DNA from: Bemisia tabaci
Lineage: Eukaryota; Arthropoda; Insecta; Hemiptera; Aleyrodidae
DNA: 64,000 nucleotides
Direction of reading: 5' to 3'
Assembly: GCF_918797505.1 (NCBI RefSeq)
Contig: NC_092802.1
Coordinates: forward strand, 11,737,480 to 11,801,479
In this document: piece by piece, positions 12,252 to 24,200 of the stretch
Layout of the letters: the number at the start of each line of letters is the position of its first letter
Position numbering within the stretch: position 1 is the stretch's first letter
Position numbers and translations under genes: made by a program
The notes under the pieces: model-generated
What the model was told of the DNA's origin: nothing
The model's input: the letters and a program-made list of their open reading frames with translations, nothing else
The model's database searches: none

Positions 12252-15200
12252 CCGATCAGAACTTTTCACGCTGTTTCTTTTCAATGTGTATAAATATGTT
12301 TATTATTAATTTCCATTTTCATTTCATCCTTTTTCTTCTGATTTATTTTTTTTAATTTAAAAATTGAACTTTTCAGTTATGATTTTGTTAAAATAATAAT
12401 AATTTTTACTAATTTTAATTTTAAATTTAACAGTTGTTATGAGTGAAATTTTCAATGACCGAGGCGGTCGTCCTCCAAAACGTGGTCGCGTTTTCCAGAA
12501 TTCTTCGCATGTTCGTTTAGTGAAGCAAGAACTTAACTCTGTTATTAGTATAGAAAATCAAAGTTTCATTTCTTCATTTCGGAAGTATAAAATTGATGAT
12601 CAGAACTTTGATGAAAATTTTGTTACCAAATTTTCAGTCGGTTCAATGAATATAATTTGTCATCATTGTGATGCTCGCCATTTTCAGGGTGAAATGTCCA
12701 ATGGTCATTTTAATAACTGCTGCCAAAATGGCTTAATTTCTTTACCGAGTATTTATATTCTCCAAATTTCATAAAGCGTATCAGAAATTATAATAGTGCT
12801 GTTGCTTTTGCCTCTTTCTCTGTAAATCGAATTGATATTCCGGGTGATGGACCTTATTGCTTTAAAGTTCAAGGATCCATATATAGGTAAGTTTATTTAA
12901 TATTTACCGTTACGTAACGTACTTTTTTCAGTTTCTCAGTCCGTCCCTCCCTCCTTCCCACCCCTTAACGCATCCGGAATGCAGCTGCATTCCCCGGAAA
13001 CCAGAAAGCAGACTGAACATGGAAAAAACGAAGAAGAAAAAGCGGAAAAATTAGATGAAGTTAAAACAGGAGCAGAAAAAGAAGAAGAACCAGAAGGAAC
13101 AGCTACTGAAGAAGAAAAAGAAGAAGCAAAAAAAGAAAAGACAAAAGGAGGAAAGAAGAAGAGCAAAGTTGTAGGAAATATAGGAAGAAAAGCAGGACAG
13201 AAATGGCAAAAGAAGAATCAACAATTTAATCGAAAAAAAAAGCAAAGTATTTAAAAAATAAAAAAAGATCTTCTTTAAAATTAGTTTGAAAACAAATGTA
13301 AAACCTAAAAAATAATTTTGTATGAAGATTAAAACAAAATTTTAGTTTAAAGTTTACTAAATAAAATTACAATTTTTGAAAACATTTGTTATATTTATTC
13401 TCTCAAAAAAATAATTAGACCCGATTCAAAGACAAAACAGAAAATTAAATGAAAATAAATAAAAAAAAAAAAAAAAAACATGTGAAAGTGAAAAGTGTAC
13501 AGGAAAAATAAGGGGCTGCGAAGCAGCCCCATAAGCCCCTAGTAGGTTCTACTGCCAATTTTTACCAGGGTTTAAGAATACTTAGTAAGTGTAAAATATT
13601 GATAGTTATTCCACAATTATTTTCCTTTTAAAATTAACAATTTTTTGGTAGGGAGCCAAAACCATTTGTTACTCCGGGAGACTTTTTAAATAATTATGAA
13701 GAAGCAACATTTTAACAATACTGAAATTGCGCTGGTTCCTTTTTGTTGAATGCGATCCAAGAAACAGACTATAAAATAACAACCTGATTGGGGAAAGGCT
13801 GCAAAAAAGCAGAGGATAAGTAAAAAAAATTAAAATAAAAATGAATAATCCGGGACGTTTTGAAATGGATTGCAATTTCATTTTCAACCTGGGAAAAAAA
13901 TAAATAAAAATGAGACGTCGATTTGCATTATTGCACGACCGACACTGATAACAAAGTAAACGGACTCGGTCAAGTACAGCATAAATCAAAGCAAGTAAAA
14001 ACGAAGATTATCGTCGCGTGTACCGTAGTACCGCAAAGATACCCTTCTTTCTTCTTCTTAAAATCCTAAATTATTCATTCAAATTCAATCTAGTCATTAG
14101 GGATAGCTGGATTTCATCCACATTCCTCTTTTCCACTCCTATCTTCTAGCCATCACCTATAAAACTAATGACTAGACTTACAACTGATATCTCCACTGAG
14201 TATAGCCAGCCAATAGCGTATAAACTTGCTGTCTCGCCACTCGTGACGTCATCAAGTCTATAAAAGCTAGTGTTGCCCCTTTCTCATGGTCCTTTATCAT
14301 CTGACCCGTACTTGTACGTAGGTGCCACTCTTGCCCTTATGGCACCTCCCTGAAAGTTTGACTCTTTTGTAATCCTACCTTGTCTAAATTTAAATTTACA
14401 TCTTCCTTTCGGTCTCTTAAAATTCACTTTTCATTTCGCTCTCCTACATCAAACTTCAGTGTCTGTCACCTGTTTTCAGTCCGATTTTTCGGAAGCTAAA
14501 ATTTTAACCCCGTCGCGATGTGCAGTGTGGTCAACTTTTGGAAATCTTCACTGAAAAGAAATCGTGAGATAAGTCGGTTTTCTAAAAACAAAATCTTATA
14601 ATATTAGTTTTAAGATTAGCTTTAAGCTCAAGTTAACATCTATATAATTAATGCCCCGTAAGGGGCAGTACTACATTTTATTTAAAAAAAAAAAGTCGGT
14701 TTTCTTCCCTGAAAACGGTCCTTTTTATGATAAGAAATTATATTACCTCCAATTTGTATTCTACGATGGCTGCAATGACAAATGCAACACCGCACAAGGC
14801 TGCTCCGATGGTGATGTATTGCAGCGGCCTTTTTATGCCTACTTTTTTTAAGAGAGGATACAGCATGGTTTCATAGAGTGGAATGAAAATGAGGCAGAGG
14901 AGGGGGTTCAAAACACCCAACTGATCCGGTTTGATAGTGAACCAGTTGAATACGACACCATCCATTTGAGATGCCTGAAAAATCCAGCTGGAGCCCTGAA
15001 AAACCACCAAAAATAAGACACGTACGGGTGCTGTTTCTCTCAAAAATACTACGCTAACTTTTGTGTTTTTCAAATTATATTATTATAAGATAACTGGATT
15101 GTTCGCTCACATCATAAAATAATGAACGTTGAGCTAACAACTTAGATCCGTGTTACTGCAAGCAAAAAAAATCCAAGCGCCTTAATTTTTTGAATATGCA

Positions 15201-18200
15201 ACACGCACTATAATGAAGCAAGAATCGGTCATTTCCAGCACTCAAAAAGTAAATATAAATATCTGACAACTTCATCACATTCGTCTCTTATTCGTCTTTA
15301 TGCTTTTTAGATGAAAATGTGAAATAAATCAATAAAATTGAATAAAATAATAACATGCACTGGGTTTTCTTTTTCTTCATCCTCTTCTCCTGTTTTTACT
15401 TTCCGTGAGAAAAATCGAGTACAGTTAATTAGGAGAATCAGAGGCAGATCCAACAATTTGGCAACACCGGATTCCTTCGTTTAAACCTATATTAGATAAT
15501 CGATTCTTGTTACAGCACCTGGCCCCTCCAAGTATCGATACATTTCCATATGTTTAAATGGAGAAAATAATGTTGCCAATTTGCTGGATCCGCCAAATCT
15601 GACTATATTCTCTCTGGTTGTTTTGCCTCGTAACTTTCTGAGAACTTATCAAGGAATTGAAATCCCGAGAGAAAAAAGGAGTAAATAAGTGTCGAATGAC
15701 CTACATTGGCATGTAATTACAATGACCTACTTGTTGGTCGGCAAGGGCCATGTATATTACCACCGGAACATACATGACGATCACTCCAAGTGCCTCCTTC
15801 ACGTCCTTAATCAGCTGTTGGTTAAATTCGCCCTCAGCGTACTCGAGCCAATGAGACGGTTTTTTGCCGTCGTCGTCTTTCGCGGACAATTTCTTCCTCA
15901 AAGCGCACTGTAACATCCATGAATAAATAAACTGAGTTGCATTTTGAAAGATTATATCTATAGCCTTTTTCCCCGTCCCCCCCCCCCTTCGTTCTTTCCT
16001 GTGAGAGAAAAAATTTACTAGATAAAATCCTTCCATTTACGTAATATTGTTTTTTGCAGTGAAAAACCTCTGTTTTCGAATTGAATCCAGCTGATTAGAC
16101 GTGAAAATCTTGGATCAGGCCAGCGAGCCGATTATTGAAATTGATAGACAAAGCTATAGACAAAGATGACAAAAGGGGCATGGAGGGAACATATTGGTGG
16201 AAGCGGGTGGTTGCAATGGACAAAGGCTAAATATGAATAATGGTAAATACCATGGTATGCTAATGGTAATAGACTAACTAACGGCAACTCACGAGTAACC
16301 CGACAGCTAGTCAGTCATTTTCTCCTTTAGTCTATGAGAGCCACACATTTCACCAAATAGGATCGCTACATGCCCTCTATGTCTTCTTTGTCTATCAATT
16401 ACAATAATCTGCCCCCAGGTCGTCTAAATACTATCTCTTAAATAACAATATTCATTTTCCTGCAGGTTAAAATGGAATATGACGTTTAATATTTCTCATA
16501 TGAATTGCTTTTTCGGTTGGCAGCTCAGTATTTCTATCTTAAGACTTTTCGATGATAAAAGTTGAGAGATACGTAAGTCGATTTCAACGTTTCATGTTTT
16601 CCGTCGTTATTTTATTTTCAAAGAGAGGGGAGAATGCGTGCAGGCACTGTGACTTTTATTTTTCGCAAGGTTTTGAAATCGATTGTTTGATGTGATTTTG
16701 ATTGAACCTTTCAATCAGCTGGACTCACTAATCACTCCATATTGTTTTCAAAATGTCTAAAACTAACCGGAAAAAATTACTCACGAAAATGCATTTCAAA
16801 GAATCCGCGAGGATGTTTCCCTCGGGTTTGCGCACTTTGTACCACGGCTTCCCGCAAATGAATAACACTGAAAAAATTGACAATTTTCATTAATTCCTGT
16901 TATTGAAAGTGACATTTAAAAAAAAAAAAATCTGATCCTCTCAAGGTTTTCGCAGTCGGAGACTCTTCCTATAAATAGTCTCCCGCCTTGCTATCTCTCG
17001 TGTGGTGGCCGATACATACGAAATTTAGATGAAGTACAACAAATACGATCTAAAACAAGAATCAGACGTCAAATCTAAAAATAAGGAAAAAAACTGATTC
17101 CAACCTAATTGAAAAACGGGGCAGACGTAGTCGGGTCTTGTTTTTTGGCTTTTACAAATACGTCCTAAAAAAAGAATCAGACGTCAAATTGAAAAAATAG
17201 GAAAAAAATCTACCGTCACCACAGCTGAAGATGGGAGAGACGTATTCGGGTCTCGTTTTTAACTTTTCTCCTAATTCTGAAATACCCCTCATCGACAGCA
17301 TAAAGCGGAGCAGTGCGAGTTCACTTCTCGCGCCATCTCGCCTTCAGTTTTGCAGATGCAACACGGACATCCATCAAGCACGAATAGTTGTATCTCTGCG
17401 CCGTCATCAACACGCGTACTTTCCCTGCTCCAATTTGACATTTTGCTTTTTTCCATTTGTCTCCATTTCCATTTGTAATATGCCTCATGCCTCAAGGTCT
17501 ACGTGAACAATCCAGCCGTAGATCAGAGAGACGTATTCGGGCCTCTCTCTTAACATTTCTTCCGAATCTAAGATACACCTCATTGGCAGCGCAGGAAGAG
17601 CGGGGCATTTCAAGTTCACGCCTCGCGCCTTCAATTTTCCAGAACACGGACATCCATTAAACGCGAATAGTTGTATCTCTGCGCTGTCATCAATGAGATG
17701 TCTATTATTTTTCAAATTTGAGTAACGTCAAGGTTATATTTTCTCAAAATATGCTATGATGTGTCCAAATCAACAATCATTTTGAAAAAAAATATCTTCC
17801 TTTACGTTTTAACCCCACGCAAATGTGATTCAATGGTTATGAATAAGTGATTTTTGTTACCAAGAGCGATGACCATAAGGAAGGCCGGAATGCCAAATGC
17901 GAGGGGGTAGCAGGTTGACTGGCCGAAACATTTGACGTCCTGCCGCAAGATGGGGCTGGTGAGCGCCGCAATGAGGCCGCCGACATTGTTGGTGAAATAA
18001 AATATCGAGAAGAATCGCTTCAATTCCTGCGCTTGCTGCGGCATCACGAATTGATCGCCCCCGAACGTGGCCACGCATGGTTTGATCCCGCCAACCCCGA
18101 CAGCCAGCAGAAACAACCCCGTCAGGCATATTACTCTGCAAAAAAGGAAAAGTGAAAGTGATCGCAACGGTGTGAGAGAGAATGGTGTTTAAAATTTCTG

Positions 18201-21200
18201 AGAGGAGCCCCCCGGACATCCTTTCCGCCCCTCCAATTGGACGTATTTCTGCCAAACGGAACTATGTTCATTAGGACATGAGCCCTGAGACCCTTAAGAA
18301 TGTATGCATATCAGGGCTCACGTCTTAATGCACATAGTTCCGTTTGGCAGAAATACGTCCAATGGACCACTAGACAAGGTACGAATTTAAGCAATCTGAT
18401 ACATGTTTCTTAACCAGAATTTCACGTAGAACACGATTCACACTACGAAAATTACCGAAATCAACTTCTAACGAAGATATTAACGTTTTTATTTCGCACT
18501 GATTACGAGGAATTTGAACTGCCCGCTCACAAGAAACTCAAAGCTCTACGTGAGTCAAATCGCGCACTACAACGGTTTCAGCAAGCTTCTCAATCGAGCA
18601 ATGTTCATTTTCCACCATGTGTTGTTCAAACTATTGGTAATTTGCTATAGATGAGCCAAAGTGTCAAGATTGAAGTTGAAGATTTTTACATCGCAGAGAC
18701 TGTCATGATAAACATTTAGCGCGCGATGTGAATCACGTAGAGCATTGAGTTTTCATGAGCGGGTGGTTTGAATTCACGCATCAAGAATCATTAAATATCT
18801 TCGTCAGGAGTTGATTTTGGTAATTTTCGTTGTGCGTATCGTGTTCTACGTGAAATTTTGGTTGAGAAACATGTATCAGAATGCTGAAATTCGTACCTTG
18901 TCTAGTGGTCCATTGAAGTGTCTGGATCCGCCTCCGGAGAGGAATTGAAAGCAATGGTGTATCAGAGGGTAACAGTGGTGACGGAGGGGTGGCCTGGCAC
19001 TGTGTCAAACAGAGGATCATTTTCAAAGGACACTTTTTTCAATTAAATACTTCGAGAGGGCAGAAAGTAATCTTATTTCTTTAAACTTGATCAAAATTTT
19101 TAAAACTGTAAAATAAATTTTACGTGACAAATTTTACTTTTAAATATACTTTTGAATGAATAAAAATGATTAATTAAGACTAAAATCGCTAAAATTAAAA
19201 ACTCAAATTTTCCTTACTCAATTTATTTATAGAATAAATTAAGTGAGGGAAGTTTGAGCGTACACTGGAAAAAAAAGAATCTTAAATTTGCCGCCAAGAA
19301 GTATTTCTTCTTAAATCAAGAATTTTTCTGGTTATTATAAGCTACTTTCTTGCTTAACCCAAGCACTATTTTTCTTGTATCAAGAAAAAGTCAGCTTAAA
19401 GCAAGAAAAAAAAAAATTATTGGCGGCAAATTCAAGAATCATCATGCTTGATCCAAGCTACTTTTTTTTCAGTGTAGAATAAATTAAGTAAAGGAAATTT
19501 GACTTTCCAATTTTAGCTTTTTCAGTTTTCATTTAAATGTACTTTTCTTGCTTTTTAGCCGTGTTTTATCATCATTTTAACTATGATTAATTATTTTTCT
19601 GCATTATTGATCAATATTTAGGACGGAATACGCACCTAGGATTGAATAACCATTCAGTCGCCGCCAACGCAATAGTTATGTTACCCACTCCATGAACCGC
19701 TGACATGTAAAGTAGTGTCCTGAAATCAATTTTTCTCTTTTAGTGATTCATGAGTCTCCTAGAAACAAAATAGGTTCTTAGAAAATGTACGATAGCACAC
19801 ACATGTCGATGGTGAAATCACCAAGCCACGTATTTCGGTTTGCGACGTTGCAGACTTCCTATCGCACTTCAAATTCTTCATAGAGAACTGCTGAATGTCC
19901 ACTCTTAAAAACTTCCGTGATTTTTCTTCTCCGTGTGCAGCAAATTCTGAAAAAACTTCAAAAAATGATTTCGATTCCTCCTTCTTTAAAAAATAAAATG
20001 GAAACGGAGACTTTTACACCGCAAACGAGATACGTGGTTTGGTGGTTTCGTCGTTGACGTACCTTTCATAATAGTGTGAAGAGGAATAATTTTAATTCTT
20101 GGATGTGAAATTTTTTTCGTTGCCGATGCATCTCAAGGGATGTAGTAATCATCTAGGGATAAGTTCACACATCTAGCGGGGCGATTATTGCAATTGATGG
20201 AGAAAGCGATACACAAAGAAGACATAGGGAGTACGGAGCGATCTTATTGGTTGACATGGTTGGTTCTTATAGACTAGGGAAGAGAATAATGGACTAACCG
20301 TCGGGTCTTTGGTGGGTTGCAGTTAGTTAGTCCATTACCTACCTCCTATATCCATTGCCACCACCTGCTTCCACCAATAGGATCCCTCCAAATCCCTTTT
20401 GTCGTCTTTGTCTATAGCTTTGTCTATCAATTTCAATTATCGGCCCGCAGTTCCACCAACTTTCAGAAAATGATTCCCGCCCCCTAATCCAAAAAATCTG
20501 AGACAGCCCTACGATTTGCTCATGTCCGACGAAGAAGAAGGAAAATTAATAAAACAAAACTTTAATTTTAAATCGATCGATCAGGAAAAGGGTAGTCTAT
20601 TCATCGAATGATGATTCGATAGCACGTTCTGAGAAATTGAAGATGGTGCGGAGTAGCCAGGAATGCCAGAATATTTCGAGGTATTCGATACTCCCATCGT
20701 GGTTGAAATTTAACTTTTAATGGCCCGACGATAATGATTCAGAGGAAATAATACCGGATAGCCTCATCTGTCTCATCTTACACTACCACGCGGTAAGCCC
20801 ATGATCGAAAAAAAAAACCAAATATTCTGATCCGAACATATTTGAGTAAGACGTAATTTTTATTTTTTATTTTCTATTTGAAGTTTCTATTACTATTGTA
20901 TTATTAATTATTATAGCATGAGGTAGAACGTTTAAAATCAATATTACTCTATTTTTTAAAAGCATAAGAGTAACGCATAACGCTTGAGACGCGAAGTGTT
21001 GGGAGGAGGAAGGGGGGGGGGGTTTACCGCGAGTTGAACAGGGGACGTAGCCCTCGAGTTGTTTATAAACAAATAACAGTGTTAACACCATACATCATTG
21101 TACTGTACCATCTTAATCAAATATCTGCTGATCTCTTAAAAATCACAAAAATCAGCGTGCACACGCTTCAGCCTCATTTTAAACTTTTTATTTTCGTGGT

Positions 21201-24200
21201 TGTCTCAAAAATCGGGGTTTCCACCGCTTGGGAACATTGACCCTTGGCCCATTTCTCATGGAAAACGCTCAGTTCGCGTAGCGTGATACGGACAATTGGT
21301 CCTCGACATTTTTTACTTTATCTGTTCGCTAGCGAGTAAATACTCGCGGGTGAGCAAATAAAAAACTAATACGATGACGCCAGAAACAATTAAAACGATC
21401 TGAGATATAATTAGAGAGCGTCCTCTGTCAACCGTACGTGTGAAATAATTATCTTTTCAAACATTAAGTAAACTTTAAAAATTGATGGAAAATTTCAGTT
21501 TAGCATCGATAGTTGTGAGTGCAAAAAAGACAGATACGCCATTCTTCATATTACATCGACTAGCCTCTTCAATTTCCTCATACTTCGTTAAAAGAAACAG
21601 AAAAGACATGGTAAGTGATGTATCAAACGAGGAAAAATCCAAAAAGCTTTTAGCTCGTTTGATACATCATCTACCAGGTCTTTAACACTTAGCCAGCCAA
21701 ATGCGTCCTTCAAATGTAAGAACGGCAAATTTGTATAAGTTATTTATTTGATAATATTCTGCCAATAGCTGTGCAATACCTACACTTTTGTAAAAAATTT
21801 TGTGATTGATATCGGAGGTACAGTTTAAACTTTAAAAGAACGTTGATTATCCTCTTTGTGAAATTTAATTCCATTAGATAATCTACGTTTTAGAATACTG
21901 GTAGCTGGTATGATATATTTATATCCTAAACTTTCAAATGGATGTATTCATGCTAGAGGTGTCGTCAGCTAAGTTGACGGTTGTTTACTTTCGGTTTGCA
22001 GGCGTTTTGGCGTCACTACTATCCACGTGAAAACATCTGACTCTCAGAAGCAAGAACACAAGCTTAGATAAGTTTTTGAATACTTTCAAACCTTGTAACA
22101 CTTTAATTTTTAGCCACTCAGAAATCACAACCACAAAAAAATCGCAAATCGTAACTAATAAGTAGTTTTTGGACGATACGATCATGGGACTGATGTTTTC
22201 AAGGTGGATAGTAGCGAACGCCGCTTTGTTCAGAGGCCCAAATTCGTCGTTGGCGCTTGCAAACCGAAAGTTAACAACCGTCAACTTGGCTGACGACAAC
22301 TTTAAAGGAAGTAGGGATGGGTGGGAGAAATGGCCGTGCTCGTAAACGCTTTTAGAAACAATGTGAACGTGGGCGTGATGGCTTTTGGGAAAATGGAGAT
22401 AGAAGAATTGACATTTAATCAAAAGGAACTAAGCGCTAAAAGACGCTAACTCGTGAGCCGTGGGCATATGACAAGAGCACTGTTGGCAGGGCTCATACTG
22501 AAGCTCCATAATCATCCTTAAATATTATAGTCGTCAACTAACGAGCACACCTCTTCTTTCCCTTCTGTCTCTGGTTTCCTCCAACATAAATACGTCCGAA
22601 TGAATCTCCGCACTATTAAAAACACCAATGGTTCCATGCCATTGAAATTTCTTCAAGTGTATGTTTATTTGAGCTTACTTTTTTGAGTAGGTACTCATCC
22701 TACAGTCTAGCTTTGAAACTCACTTGGAAAATCACACGTGGTGATCTGAGTTTGTTTAGCAGAGACTCACGTTATAATTAAATTTCAAGGCTGCCTACCT
22801 CACAAAAATATTTTGAGGGTTTTAAAGAGGTCGGGTACCACTGTTGCCTTAAGCACAAGTTTTGAGGCATTTCGGTGGCTATATAGGTTAAAGAACGGAA
22901 ATGAAATCCAATTTATTAGTAAAAACTGAGATATTCTTGATCTTTCATGATAATGTTTTTCATTCTGTGATGAAAGGTCTTGTGACGTGGAGCACAGGGC
23001 CGGATTTACCTACTTGCCGCCCATGGGCCGCCTGTATCTTGCCGCCTCCTTCTCTTTTATTTTGAAACATCAATGAAAACCATCAAGTGAACGTGCCAGC
23101 GGGGGAGGGGAGCACAAGAGGCGTTTACTCGTGTTGGTCACATTTTTTGGGAAAACCCTGTCAACACTACTAGCAAAATTTCAAAAACGAAATTTAAGTT
23201 TCGTAAACCTATCTCTTTGTGGACAAGGCCTTCCATTCATAAGAAATGAACAAAAAAATTATGAAAGAACAAACATGAATGTGGTTAAATGATTTTGACT
23301 TCCGCCGCGCCGCGCAGACCGCACCGTGCTCGGCGCAATGCGTGAAGCATTCCGACAGTCTTGTAGGTACTATGATTTTCACGCCGACCGCTGCTGAACG
23401 CATTGTGTTTGACGCAATGCGTGAAGTATTCATCCATTCTTGCAGGCGCTATCCATTTCACGCTGACCGCAGTGACCGCACTGTGTTTGATGCAATGCGT
23501 GAAGTATTCGTGCAGTCTTGTAGGCGCTAATATGTGTTAAATGCCGATCGATCGCCGCGCCGAGGACTTCTCCTTTTCATCTCAAGTCCTCGTCATCATT
23601 TCTCTCCAAGTCGCTCCAGGCCACTTTAACTACACTTGAAAGGAGCCAAAGAAACCATTGATTTATATGGACCACAAGGTCAATCGCTAGTGTCGTTACT
23701 TCTTTATGTCAGAATGACAACAAATTTATAAATCTTCCTTGTCAACCCAATAAACTAAAACCCGCCTCTTAGTTCCACGATTACTCGATACAACTACTTG
23801 CTTGAGGTGAAGAAATTACTTTAGGATTTCAACGGCTCGAGGAAGCAGTCCTGTGTTTTATTTTAGCTCTAGTACGGGCATATATGAGCTTAAATGTATG
23901 TTACCGTCTGATAGCGTTAAGGGTTAAGTAATCCCTCAAAATTGTGGCACCACCCCATTTTATTGGAAAGTACTTATTGACATTTCCAATTGATTTCGGT
24001 AGTACTGCAACTCAAGTTTGGGTAGTGCTGCAGCATTTCGGTTAGATCCTAATTTATTGGGGCACTACTACAATTGATTGAAAATGTCCAAGTTGGGACC
24101 CAACCCCTATTTCTTTTTTCTCCGTGGCTGGGTCCAAAAAGCAGACTTCTTCATGACAGGTATCACCCTGATATCAGCCTGATGATGCGAGGTTCCCGTC

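Larger units (their letters stand above)
12439..13542 (+). mobile_element. Truncated Helitron with 3' hairpin and CTAG terminus
   Basis: The protein fragment is followed by a Lys/Glu-rich low-complexity stretch (12979-13254). It ends with the hairpin GGGGCTGCGAAGCAGCCCC (13513-13530 region) about ten bases before CTAG at 13539-13542, followed by T. That is the textbook 3' end of a Helitron. The 5' TC end was not located. The element sits in intron 8 of gene A. Confidence 0.75.

Noticed and set aside
12936..13245. Minus-strand Ser/Phe-rich frames
   Set aside because: They are complements of the Lys/Glu-rich purine repeat and have no real coding signal.
14649..14668. TGCCCCGTAAGGGGCA hairpin as a second Helitron 3' end
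   Set aside because: It is not followed by CTRR at the right distance.
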